Below are positions 29,384 through 38,340 of a DNA stretch of 64,000 nucleotides, piece after piece. How positions within the stretch are numbered: the stretch's first letter is position 1; every line of letters starts with the position of its first letter. This stretch comes from Acinetobacter cumulans (GTDB lineage Bacteria; Pseudomonadota; Gammaproteobacteria; Pseudomonadales; Moraxellaceae), in assembly GCF_003024525.3 (NCBI RefSeq), contig NZ_CP035934.2, forward strand, positions 1,178,001 through 1,242,000, in the 5' to 3' direction. The notes beneath the pieces are model-generated. The model was not told the origin of the DNA, ran no database searches, and saw only the letters and a list, made by a program, of their open reading frames with translations. The position numbers and the translations under genes were made by a program.

Positions 29384-30315
29384 TGTGCTGCGCCCTCAAG
29401 ATTTTTTTCAACCATTTTTACAAAGAGTTCTTCTAAGCGGTTTGATTTATTGCGCATACTACGAACTTGAATATTCTGTGCTTGCATCAGCTGGAATAAA
29501 TCATTCAAATTGTGAGATTTATCCATGGTCACTTCAAGTGTCATAGGGTCGACCAAATTAAAACGCACACCAATAATATCGATCAGAAGTGGCTGAATAG
29601 GCTCAGCTAAATCAAAAATAAAGGTTTCTTCATTTAACTGGCTTAAGAAGCCTTTCATGCTGGTATCTTCTTTAATCACACCGCGGTCAATAATTGCAAT
29701 GCGACGGCACAGTACTTCAGCTTCTTCTAAATAATGTGTGGTGAGAATGATGGAAGTGCCTTTTTCATTTATTTCTGTCAGGAAGTCCCACATTGAACGG
29801 CGCAATTCAATATCGACACCTGCTGTTGGTTCATCAAGAATTAACAGTTTTGGTTCATGCATCATGGCGCGGGCAATCATTAGGCGGCGTTTCATACCGC
29901 CAGAAAGCATACGTGCTTGAGTGCTACGTTTTTCCCAGAGACCAAGCTTTTCTAAATATTCTTCTGCACGTTTTTCTGCAATTTTTTTAGGAATGCCATA
30001 ATAACCAGCTTGAGTGACTAAAATGTCGAAGGTTTTTTCAAACTGCCCAAAGTTAAATTCTTGAGGAACGACACCTAGCTGTTGTTTTGCATGTGAAGGA
30101 TGGGTATCCAAGTTATGGCCAAAAATCTCAACTGTTCCAGAAGTTTTTTTGGTCAAAGAACTGATGATGCTAATCGTGGTTGATTTGCCTGCACCGTTTG
30201 GGCCAAGTAGGGCATAAAACTCACCTTCGGGCACCGTCAAATTAATGCCTTTTAAAGCTTGAAACCCATTTTTATAGGTTTTTGACAGTTCCCTGAGTGT
30301 CAGTGCATCAGTCAT
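29380..30315 (-). CDS. ABC transporter ATP-binding protein
   Basis: A 311-residue ATPase of the YadG/DrrA type. Walker A GPNGAGKST, Q-loop VPQEFNFG, signature LSGGMKRRL, Walker B LLILDEPTAGVD and the switch His in LTTHYLEEA are all present. It is the first gene of the ATPase-permease-queF run and starts near the tRNA-Arg gene on the opposite strand. Confidence 0.96.
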   Translation of the reverse strand: MTDALTLRELSKTYKNGFQALKGINLTVPEGEFYALLGPNGAGKSTTISIISSLTKKTSGTVEIFGHNLDTHPSHAKQQLGVVPQEFNFGQFEKTFDILVTQAGYYGIPKKIAEKRAEEYLEKLGLWEKRSTQARMLSGGMKRRLMIARAMMHEPKLLILDEPTAGVDIELRRSMWDFLTEINEKGTSIILTTHYLEEAEVLCRRIAIIDRGVIKEDTSMKGFLSQLNEETFIFDLAEPIQPLLIDIIGVRFNLVDPMTLEVTMDKSHNLNDLFQLMQAQNIQVRSMRNKSNRLEELFVKMVEKNLEGAAQ

Positions 30316-30457
30316 GTGGTTCTCACTTGGTGAATAATGTGGTTATTGTGAGCGATCTAGGCAAATAAACCAAGTAAATGGGATGGAATTCTGAGTTGCA
30401 AATATAGAACTTTGTACAAAGCGTAGACACTAATATGCAAGACTTATATATAGTTGC

Positions 30458-30485
30458 TTTACCTGAGAGAATTTTTTGATATGAT
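30458..30485 (+). promoter_or_regulatory. Promoter of tRNA-Arg
   Basis: TTTACC and TATGAT separated by 16 bp, ending 8 bp before the tRNA 5' end. Confidence 0.55.
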
Positions 30486-30493
30486 GTGCACGC

Positions 30494-30569
30494 GCGCTCA
30501 TAGCTCAACTGGATAGAGTACAGGTCTCCGAAGCCTGTGGCGTGGGTTCGAGTCCCGCTGAGCGCACCA
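30494..30569 (+). tRNA. tRNA-Arg (anticodon CCG)
   Basis: A 76-nt cloverleaf. Acceptor arms GCGCTCA and TGAGCGC pair perfectly, the discriminator is A and CCA is encoded. The anticodon loop CTCCGAA gives CCG (30528-30530), and the T-arm has GGTTCGAGTCC. An integrase gene follows 163 bp downstream, so its 3' end is the likely island attachment site. Confidence 0.97.
30531..30569 (+). other. Probable island attachment site in tRNA-Arg 3' end
   Basis: The 3' half of a tRNA next to a P4-type tyrosine integrase is the usual att site for such elements. I found no second copy in the window, so the other end of the island lies outside it. The exact core is not determined. Confidence 0.5.
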
Positions 30570-30676
30570 TTTCTTTGTTTTACCTCATCCGATCAAATAC
30601 GAAAATCATTAAAAATAAACAACTTATGTATTTCTGTTATCCGATATTGTCCGAGCATGTTTTAGGTTATTTAAGT

Positions 30677-30727
30677 TTTTTGCGGTAATTTTTGCGGTAA
30701 TTTCAAAATTATTGCAAAGGCTTACCG
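30677..30727 (+). repeat. Tandem 12-bp repeat upstream of integrase
   Basis: TTTTTGCGGTAA occurs twice in perfect tandem (30677-30688 and 30689-30700). The inverse core TTACCG follows at 30722-30727, just before the integrase start. It may bind integrase arms or a repressor. Confidence 0.65.
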
Positions 30728-30732
30728 TAAAA

Positions 30733-31965
30733 ATGCCAAAAATAATTGTAAATCTGACAGATACACAGATTCGTTCAGCAGTAAATTCGCATAAAAAGTT
30801 ATCAACCAAGGTTCAAATTAAACTAGCCGATGGTAAAGGACTATTTTTTATCATTGATAAAAATGGTAACACCTATTGGAGGTGGGACTATGCTCGCCCA
30901 ATTACTAAAAAACGTAATAGCATTTCTTTTGGGACATACCCAGAGGTATCGTTGCTAAATGCAAGAGCAAAAAGAACTGAATGTCGAGAATTACTCGCCC
31001 AAAATATAGATCCAGCGGTTGTGAAGAAAAATGAAGAAGAAGCTAAATCAGGCAAAAATACTTTCGCTTTAATCGCGGATGAATATAGAAAGACAGAGGA
31101 GTTAGAACTTAGTACTCAGCGAAGGAATCAATTTGTTTGGGGTAAGTTGTATACTGCAATTGGGGATTATCCAATAGACAGTATTACACCATCGCAAATT
31201 TTAGAAGTTTGTCGTATTTACGAAAGGCAGGGTAAGACAGATTCAGCAAAGCGCATGAGAAGCAAAGCATCCCAAGTCTTTCGTTATGCGATTGCTTTAG
31301 GGTTATGTCAATTTAATGTGGCAGACCAAATTAGTGGGATCTTAAAAGTTGGTAAAACCAAGCATAGATCTGCGATCACAGATGAGCAGAAGCTAGGACA
31401 GTTATTGAGTAATATTAATAATAGTGTTGGCCGTGGTGACATTGCGATAGATTATGCTGTAAAAATTTTACCCCATGTTTTTGTACGCCCAGGAGAATTG
31501 AGAGGAGCCAAGTGGGCAGACATTGATTTTGAAAATCGGGTTTGGAAATACACTCCTCCTAAAACGAAGAATCAGACCGCATTACAGCATATTGTTCCTC
31601 TGTCAGATCAGGTTATCACCTTGTTTAAAGAATTACACCAAATAACAGGTTATACGGAGTATTGCTTTGTATCGATGCGGGATCAGTCCAAAACGATTAG
31701 CGAATCGACGATTAACAAACGATTGAAACAATATGGTTTTGAAAATGGTGAGACGACAGGTCATGGCTTTAGAGCGACTGCGAGAACACTCTTGGATGAG
31801 GTTCTAAAATTTCCAATTGAGCGGATTGAACAGCAATTGGCTCATCAGGTTCGTGATATGCATGGAAGAGCATACAACCGTACAAAATATTTAGAAGAAC
31901 GTACGGTGATGATGCAATCATGGTCTGACTATTTAGATCGGTTGATGCATAAGACTATGGATTGA
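30733..31965 (+). CDS. Tyrosine recombinase/integrase, P4 type
   Basis: The 410-residue site-specific recombinase has an N-terminal DUF4102-like arm-binding domain (ADGKGLFFIID, YWRWDYARP, ISFGTYPEVSLLNARA), a core-binding domain and a catalytic domain. The catalytic residues are Arg in VRPGELRGAKW, the HxxR box in GHGFRATART, a His in QLAHQVRD and the nucleophile Tyr in RAYNRTKYLEER. The ATG at 30733 is preferred over a TTG at 30712. It lies directly after tRNA-Arg and probably moved the accessory region. Confidence 0.95.
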   Translation: MPKIIVNLTDTQIRSAVNSHKKLSTKVQIKLADGKGLFFIIDKNGNTYWRWDYARPITKKRNSISFGTYPEVSLLNARAKRTECRELLAQNIDPAVVKKNEEEAKSGKNTFALIADEYRKTEELELSTQRRNQFVWGKLYTAIGDYPIDSITPSQILEVCRIYERQGKTDSAKRMRSKASQVFRYAIALGLCQFNVADQISGILKVGKTKHRSAITDEQKLGQLLSNINNSVGRGDIAIDYAVKILPHVFVRPGELRGAKWADIDFENRVWKYTPPKTKNQTALQHIVPLSDQVITLFKELHQITGYTEYCFVSMRDQSKTISESTINKRLKQYGFENGETTGHGFRATARTLLDEVLKFPIERIEQQLAHQVRDMHGRAYNRTKYLEERTVMMQSWSDYLDRLMHKTMD

Positions 31966-31986
31966 TTAGTAAGCTTGCACCTGTGC

Positions 31987-32091
31987 GACAAAAACAACAT
32001 TCATGCTGCTTATAACCGAGCACAGTATTGGGATGAACGAGTAATGATTATGGAGTGGTATGGGGGGAAGGTGCAGGAATGGATGAAGTAA
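31987..32091 (+). pseudogene. C-terminal remnant of a second integrase
   Basis: A 34-codon stretch after the integrase stop reads HAAYNRAQYWDERVMIMEWY and more to TAA, which matches the end of a P4-type integrase including the nucleophile Tyr. It is not in the frame of the intact integrase and differs from its end. It suggests a second element once inserted at the same site. Confidence 0.75.
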
Positions 32092-32116
32092 GTCACTCAG
32101 TATATGTAAAAAAAAC

Positions 32117-33398
32117 AGAGGTGGTCCCACTTGTTTGAACAACTAAAAGCGTATTTATAAGTGATATTCCGCTCTAGTTAAGCCACCTTGTTTTGTTGGG
32201 GTAGCTGATCATAGTAAAACTCATTTGGTGTCATTTTGTCTAGACTCGAATGAGGTCGTTTCAAATTATAAAACTCAAAATATGCACTTAATTGCTTTTT
32301 CGCATCTGTGACACTGCTATAAGCTTTGAGATACACCTCTTCATATTTAACGCTCCGCCATAATCGTTCAACCATCACATTATCTACCCATCGACCTTTA
32401 CCATCCATACTGATTTGAATGCCATTTGATTTCAATACATCAATAAATGCATCACTGGTAAACTGGCTGCCTTGGTCTGTATTAAATATTTCAGGTCGAC
32501 CATATTTTTCAATCGCTTCATTTAAAGCCGAAATACAAAAATCCACCTCCATACTAATCGATACTCTATGCGCAAGTACCTTGCGGCTATGCCAATCAAT
32601 CACAGCACATAAATAAACAAAGCCTTTTGCCATAGGGATATACGTTATATCCGTAGACCACACTTGATTACTGCGCTGAATAGCCAATCCTTTGAGCAGA
32701 TATGGATATTTACGGTGAGCTTGATTAGCCTGGCTTAAATTTGGTTTGCAATATAACGCCTGAATACCCATTTTCTTCATTAAAGTACGTGTATGACGTC
32801 GTCCTATATGATGTCCTTGACGATTCAACAAATCACGCATCATACGACTGCCTGCAAAAGGATATTGCATATGTAATTCATCAATACATCGCATCAGCTT
32901 CAGATCTGATGCACTCACAGGTTTTGGGCGATAGTAATAACAACCACGGGAGACTTTCAGCAGCTTAGCTTGCTTAGATACTGAAATCTGAAGTGAGTCG
33001 TCGATTAACTTTTGTGGTTGAAGCGGCCCAGTTTCTTCAACACACCTTCTAAAAAATCAATTTCTAATGCCTGCTCACCGATTTTTGCATGTAGTTTTTT
33101 TAGATCGATGGGTGGTTCTGTTGGAGCTTTTGATTGATCGAAAGCTTGCGAGGAAGCTGAGATCAATTGATTTTTCCAGTCAATAATTTGGTTTTGATGA
33201 ACATCAAACTCAGCACTCAATTCAGCAAGTGTTTTTTCTGCTTTAATCGCAGCAAGTGCTACCTTAGCTTTAAAATCATTTGAATGATTTCTTCTTGGTC
33301 TACGTGCCATAAAATACTCCATATATTGATGTTTATAACATCATTTGAGGAGCAGAATATCACTTATAGGAGTTGTTCAAATTTACGGATCCATCTCT
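32117..33398 (-). mobile_element. IS3-family insertion sequence, copy 1 (1282 bp)
   Basis: The left end begins AGAGGTGGTCCC and the right end closes GGATCCATCTCT, imperfect inverted repeats. The 4-bp target AAAC is duplicated at 32113-32116 and 33399-33402. The element is the same length as two others in the window and looks identical to them. It landed at the base of a terminator stem: joined flanks restore an A-run, ACCACGCC / GGCGTGGT stem and T run. Confidence 0.95.
32178..33310 (-). CDS. IS3-family transposase OrfAB, -1 frameshift (copy 1)
   Basis: OrfA (33310 to 33005, 101 residues from the ATG after GGAG) is a helix-turn-helix protein with a leucine-rich end. OrfB (to 32178) has the DDE integrase core: WSTDITYIP, NTDQGSQFTS and VERLWRSVKYEEVY. 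OrfB lies in the -1 frame. A T-TTT-TTA slippery heptamer (minus strand, 33056-33050) near the end of OrfA would give a 377-residue fusion transposase. Confidence 0.92.
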
Positions 33399-33426
33399 AA
33401 ACCACGCCTGATGGCGTGGTTTTTTA
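33399..33426 (+). terminator. Terminator split by IS copy 1
   Basis: ACCACGCC / GGCGTGGT stem with TGAT loop and a T run. Its upstream A-run lies on the other side of the IS at about 32108-32115. It would have closed the integrase region. Confidence 0.75.
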
Positions 33427-33605
33427 TACCTAACATTTCTGTATTGCTTAATTATTAGTATATTAATAAATATATTTATTGCTTATTTGCTATGTGTGAA
33501 AAATGATTTAATTTACTTAAAATATATGTGATAAACCTGTTTTAAAGTGTTTTTATAATTTATATTATCAACAACTTAGATTGTTGAAATGGTTATATTT
33601 ATAGT

Positions 33606-34247
33606 ATGAAGCTTTCAAATTACAATAAATTATTAGGTTACATGTATTCTAAATCTATGAAGGATACGTTCTTCTCTCAAGAACCCAAGGCAGGTTGTGC
33701 ATATAAAGAAACAATCAATTTATTGGTAAATATTTTGCAGTGGTGTGAACAGATCGAAACGGAGTTTCGGCACTTACATTGCGGTGAGCAAACGAATCAA
33801 GTAGGCCGATATAGAAGTCAGCAGCTTCTGTTGGGTATAGGAAAAGCGCTAGATCAACTTTATGTAATGCCTAACTTTGATCAGCTACAAATGGGTCTAA
33901 AAAATAAAAGACTAACTGAATTTGGTCGAATCTTTGATAGTTTTGTCCATAGGACTGCTAAATCAACAAATCTAAAACAGCAGCAACATTTCCTGAGGCA
34001 AGAACAATTCAGACAATTTTATGCAGGGAGTTGGCAGAATGATTTCTTGAAAATATGGTATGAACATTACATTGATAATTTAAGACGATATGGCATACCA
34101 GCTGAAAAATTCTCAGAGACGAAAAGTTTAATACTAAGTGATTTAGACGAGCTGTTTAAGATAGGAAAAAAATTACATGTTTTAAGTACTGTAATTCGAA
34201 TTGGCTTTGTTGCACAAAGATTTGAAATGCAAAGCGCCCCTAATTGA
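33606..34247 (+). CDS. Hypothetical protein, 3' end replaced by IS5-family element
   Basis: The first 199 or so residues are native; the last 14 codons are read from the end of the IS5-family element that begins at 34203. The protein looks soluble and helical with no recognised domain. The original C-terminus is lost, since flanks of the element do not match. ATG 33606 lacks a strong Shine-Dalgarno. Function unknown. Confidence 0.6.
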   Translation: MKLSNYNKLLGYMYSKSMKDTFFSQEPKAGCAYKETINLLVNILQWCEQIETEFRHLHCGEQTNQVGRYRSQQLLLGIGKALDQLYVMPNFDQLQMGLKNKRLTEFGRIFDSFVHRTAKSTNLKQQQHFLRQEQFRQFYAGSWQNDFLKIWYEHYIDNLRRYGIPAEKFSETKSLILSDLDELFKIGKKLHVLSTVIRIGFVAQRFEMQSAPN

Positions 34248-35241
34248 TCCAAATTTAAGGCGTAACTTGGGTAAGTGGGCGACCTAATTCCGTAAATCTG
34301 TTAAGGACTGCTACACGTGCATGGATCTCATTCACCTGACTAGGAAAGCTTCTTGCCATTAATTTATCGCCTAATAATTTGATGCAATGCATCTTGGTTT
34401 CCACCAAACTGCGGCGATGATAGCCTGACCATTTTTTCCATAATGTCCTGCCTAAATGTTTAACTGTTCGAAGTAATTCATTTCGCTCTAGCGAGCTACT
34501 CTTTGTATCTTTCCATGGTTTCGCATTTTTTCTAGGTGGAATCACCGCATGCGCTTGCCGATCTGCAATGACCTGACGGCATTGCTTGGTGTCATAAGCT
34601 CCATCGGTATAAACAGAGTCAATCTGCTCATCTTGTGGAATCTGATTAAGTAAATCACCAAGCACCTGTGAATCACTGACATTATTGGTTGTGAGCTGAA
34701 TAGCGCGTATTTGTAGGGTTTTGGCATCTATACCAATATGTAGTTTACGCCATTGGCGACGATATTCAGCTCCATGTTTCTTGCGTTTCCATTCGCCCTC
34801 ACCTAGAAACTTCATGCCTGTAGAGTCTACGAGTAGATGCAGCCCATCGCTACTTTTTTGGTAGCTGATTGCAATATCAATATGCTTTTGTCTTCTACAA
34901 AGCGTACTGTAATCTGGTGCGGTCCAATTTAATCCGCAAAGTTTAATCAGACTTTGCACAAAGCCAGTGACCATACGTAAAGACAAACGGAATAGAGATT
35001 TAATCATTAAGCAGCATTGGATAGCTGCGTCGGAGTAGGTTTGATTTCGCCCTTGTTTGCCTTTTGATGGAGCATACCATTGCGTAGCAGGATCAAACCA
35101 AATGGCAATATTTCCGCGACTCATGAGTGCTCGGTTATATGCGGGCCAATTGGTTGTGCGGTAGATTTTGTGTGTAGGCTTCTTCATTTGAAAATTATAT
35201 CGCTGAAAAAGCCTTTACAGATAGGTTTGTGCAACAAAGCC
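34203..35241 (-). mobile_element. IS5-family insertion sequence (1039 bp), no target duplication
   Basis: Ends carry GGCTTTGTTGCACAAA (34203-34218) and its exact inverse TTTGTGCAACAAAGCC (35226-35241). This is the terminal pattern of IS903-type IS5 elements such as Acinetobacter IS17. The 9-bp flanks differ (ATTCGAATT versus CTTGTGAAC), so the usual duplication is missing. Recombination between two copies with loss of the DNA between them explains this. Confidence 0.88.
34255..35187 (-). CDS. IS5-family transposase
   Basis: A 310-residue DDE transposase with Asp in LLVDSTGMKFLG, Asp in SVYTDGAYDTKQC and Glu in RRSLVETKMHCIK. The DDE domain is complete and the frame is intact, so the element may be active. 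Confidence 0.93.
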   Translation of the reverse strand: MKKPTHKIYRTTNWPAYNRALMSRGNIAIWFDPATQWYAPSKGKQGRNQTYSDAAIQCCLMIKSLFRLSLRMVTGFVQSLIKLCGLNWTAPDYSTLCRRQKHIDIAISYQKSSDGLHLLVDSTGMKFLGEGEWKRKKHGAEYRRQWRKLHIGIDAKTLQIRAIQLTTNNVSDSQVLGDLLNQIPQDEQIDSVYTDGAYDTKQCRQVIADRQAHAVIPPRKNAKPWKDTKSSSLERNELLRTVKHLGRTLWKKWSGYHRRSLVETKMHCIKLLGDKLMARSFPSQVNEIHARVAVLNRFTELGRPLTQVTP

Positions 35242-35244
35242 CTT

Positions 35245-38200
35245 GTGAACAAAAATTTAAACGAATTGGCTTTAGAAAAAAATATCGAACGTGCATTGGT
35301 CGGTATCTGTAAAGAAGACCTTGCTCAAGGCATCGCTCAAGCCCATACGGGTTTGGGCTATGTCATCGGGCAAGTGTCTGACTTTAATTCTGAGTATGCT
35401 TTAGACGAAAAACTGTTTTTTCAATTTTTAGAAAGCACTCAAAAAGACAGCTTAGATGCCTACAAAGCCTATAACAAAAACGACTGGAAGCAAAAAATTC
35501 TAGGGCGTTTTGACAAGCTTATTAAAAAACATGGCATTGCCTATATGCTGAAAAAAGGCATGGCGCTGGATGAACAACATTTTCATTTTATGTACCCATG
35601 CCCATTGGCAAGCAGTAGCCAATCAGTCAAACAAAACTTTGCGTCTAATATCTTTAGCGTGACAAGACAAGTTCAGTATTCACTCAAAAACCGTCGTGAA
35701 GAAATTGATATGGTCATCTTCCTCAATGGCTTGCCATTGGTGACGATGGAACTTAAAAACGCATGGACAAATCAAACAGCTCGTTATCACGGTCAAAAAC
35801 AATATCGTGAAGATCGTGATCCAACACAGCCATTACTGACACCTGCACGTTGCTTGGTACATTTTGCTGTCGATACCGATGAAGTCTATATGACCACCAA
35901 ATTAGAAGGTAAAAAGACTTACTTCTTACCATTTAACAAAGGTACAGCATCAGGTGGGCAAGGTAATCCTGTTAATCCAAATGGTTATAAGACCGCATAC
36001 CTGTGGGAAGAAATCTTTGTCAAAGAAAGCTTGGTGAATGTTGTTCAGCACTTTGTCCGTTTAGACGGTAAAGATTCAGATCAACTGAGCAAACGCACAT
36101 TATTTTTCCCACGTTATCATCAGCTTGATGTGGTACGTAAAATCATTCGTGATGTGTCACAACATGGTGTGGGTAAACCGTATCTGATCCAGCACTCTGC
36201 AGGTTCGGGTAAATCGAACTCGATTACTTGGGCAGCTTTTCAGCTCATTGAAGCCTATCCAAACAATGCATTGGCAGCAGGTAATCGAGCATTACATCAG
36301 CCGTTGTTTGACTCTGTGATTGTTGTGACAGACCGTAAAATTTTAGATAAACAACTTCGGGACAATATTAAAGACTTCTCAGAAATTAAAAATATTATTG
36401 CGCCTGCACACAATAGTTCCGAGCTAAAAAGCGCTTTAGAAACAGGTAAGAAAATTATTATCACCACTATCCAAAAGTTTCGCATCATTTGGGATAGCGT
36501 GACTGACCTAAGTGATAAAAATTTTGCCATTATTATTGATGAAGCACATAGCTCACAGTCAGGTGAAGCGCATAACAGCATGAATCGAGCAATGGGCAAT
36601 GAAGCCTTAAAAAATGCTGATGATGTTCAGGACATGCTTGTGGCAATGATGACCACACGTAAAAAGCGTGAAAATGTATCGTACTTTGCTTTTACTGCAA
36701 CGCCTAAAAACACCACTTTAGAAAAGTTTGGTCAACTAGATGTTGCGACAGGCAAATATGTACCATTTCATCTATACAGTATGAAACAAGCCATTGAAGA
36801 AGGCTTTATTTTAGATGTGTTGGCAAACTATACGACATATAAGAGCTTTTATGAGATTCAAAAGTCGATTGAAGACAATCCAATGTTTGAATCGAAAAAA
36901 GCACAACGTATTTTAAGAGCTTATGTAGAAGCATCACAACAATCGATTGATGCTAAATCCAGCATTATGCTTGAGCACTTTATTGACAATGTGGTCAATA
37001 AGAAAAAGCTCAAAGGTGTAGCAAAGGGCATGGTGGTGACACAAAGCATAGAAGCTGCGATCCGCTATTACTTGTCACTTAAAAAATTGCTAGATCAAAA
37101 AGGTAATCCATTTAACATCATGATTGCGTTCTCAGGTGAGAAAGAAGTTGATGGTACAACCTATACTGAAGAATCACTGAATGGCTTTAATGACGCTAAA
37201 ACCAAAGAAAAGTTTGATTTAGATGAAAACCGAATTTTGGTGGTGGCAAACAAATATTTGACAGGTTTCGATCAGCCGAAACTGACCACGATGTATGTTG
37301 ATAAAAAGCTCACAGGCGTACTATGCGTGCAGGCATTGTCACGTTTAAACCGTGCTGCGCCTAAATACAACAAACGCACGGAAGACTTGTTTATCTTAGA
37401 TTTCTACAATGATGTTGATGATATTAAAAAAGCCTTTGATGATTTTTATACCTCGACTTCATTGTCCAATGCGACTGATGTCAATGTACTAAATGATATT
37501 AAAACTGCACTAGATGACACAGGCATTTATGAATTACATGAAGTGGTGAAGTTTAATGAACTGTTCTTTAGTAATGCGTCGGGCAGCGATTTAAGCCCAA
37601 TTATTGATACAGTGGCAGCACGCTTCGATGAAGAGAGAAAAGGCTCATGGGAACATGAACAACGAGTTGATTTTAAAGTCAAGGCAAAACAATTCGTTAA
37701 AATTTATGCTCAAGTGTCTTCAATTATGCAGTTTAATAACAAGGAATGGGAACAGCTTTATTGGTTCTTAAAATTTCTTATTCCAAAACTGAATGTTCAA
37801 GATGGACGCTTAAATGGTATTGATGACCTGTTGGAATCAGTCGATTTAAGTACTTATGCCTTGAAGCGTGAGCATATCAACAAGACCATTACGCTTGATG
37901 CCGAAGAAACGGTTTTAGATCCACAAAATCCAAACCCTCGTAATCCAAGCGAAGAAAATGATGATGAAACTTTAGATTCGATCGTTGCCAAGTTTAATGA
38001 AAAGTGGTTTCAGGATTGGAGTGCGACACCACAAGATCAACGAGTGATTATCATTGATTTGGTGAAACGTATTCAGCAGCATCAAAACTTTATGAAAAAG
38101 TATAAGCAGACACAAGATCCGCAGAATAAAGCATTGGTATTTAAAAAGATGCTTGATGAAATTATGGTGGTACAGCGTAAAAATATGGTGGACTTGTATA

Positions 38201-38280
38201 ACCTCTACCGTAAGGATTCTGCATTCCAAGATACGTTTAGTCAGACCTTGGAAAATTTGATAGAGATGGAAGAAGTGTAA
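35245..38280 (+). CDS. hsdR: Type I restriction enzyme R subunit, orphan
   Basis: HsdR is the translocating nuclease of type I restriction systems. The protein of about 1011 residues has an N-terminal PD-(D/E)xK nuclease (EIDMVIF, VTMELKNAW). A superfamily 2 helicase core follows, with Walker A SAGSGKSNSITW, DEAH box IIDEAHSSQ, FTATPK, and motif VI-like NKYLTGFDQPK. The likely GTG start at 35245 is 4 bp from the IS5-family element and has no Shine-Dalgarno, so the native start signals or a few N-terminal codons may be gone. No hsdM or hsdS is in the window. Confidence 0.9.
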   Translation: MNKNLNELALEKNIERALVGICKEDLAQGIAQAHTGLGYVIGQVSDFNSEYALDEKLFFQFLESTQKDSLDAYKAYNKNDWKQKILGRFDKLIKKHGIAYMLKKGMALDEQHFHFMYPCPLASSSQSVKQNFASNIFSVTRQVQYSLKNRREEIDMVIFLNGLPLVTMELKNAWTNQTARYHGQKQYREDRDPTQPLLTPARCLVHFAVDTDEVYMTTKLEGKKTYFLPFNKGTASGGQGNPVNPNGYKTAYLWEEIFVKESLVNVVQHFVRLDGKDSDQLSKRTLFFPRYHQLDVVRKIIRDVSQHGVGKPYLIQHSAGSGKSNSITWAAFQLIEAYPNNALAAGNRALHQPLFDSVIVVTDRKILDKQLRDNIKDFSEIKNIIAPAHNSSELKSALETGKKIIITTIQKFRIIWDSVTDLSDKNFAIIIDEAHSSQSGEAHNSMNRAMGNEALKNADDVQDMLVAMMTTRKKRENVSYFAFTATPKNTTLEKFGQLDVATGKYVPFHLYSMKQAIEEGFILDVLANYTTYKSFYEIQKSIEDNPMFESKKAQRILRAYVEASQQSIDAKSSIMLEHFIDNVVNKKKLKGVAKGMVVTQSIEAAIRYYLSLKKLLDQKGNPFNIMIAFSGEKEVDGTTYTEESLNGFNDAKTKEKFDLDENRILVVANKYLTGFDQPKLTTMYVDKKLTGVLCVQALSRLNRAAPKYNKRTEDLFILDFYNDVDDIKKAFDDFYTSTSLSNATDVNVLNDIKTALDDTGIYELHEVVKFNELFFSNASGSDLSPIIDTVAARFDEERKGSWEHEQRVDFKVKAKQFVKIYAQVSSIMQFNNKEWEQLYWFLKFLIPKLNVQDGRLNGIDDLLESVDLSTYALKREHINKTITLDAEETVLDPQNPNPRNPSEENDDETLDSIVAKFNEKWFQDWSATPQDQRVIIIDLVKRIQQHQNFMKKYKQTQDPQNKALVFKKMLDEIMVVQRKNMVDLYNLYRKDSAFQDTFSQTLENLIEMEEV

Positions 38281-38290
38281 AGTATTGTAT

Positions 38291-38322
38291 AAAGATCACC
38301 TATACATAGGTGATCTTTAAAA
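38291..38322 (+). terminator. Perfect 12-bp hairpin after hsdR
   Basis: AAAGATCACCTA (38291-38302) and TAGGTGATCTTT (38307-38318) pair perfectly around TACA, followed by AAAATTTT. It probably ends hsdR transcription, although it could also act as an operator for the next gene. Confidence 0.65.
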
Positions 38323-38340
38323 TTTTAAAGGAAAAGTCTA

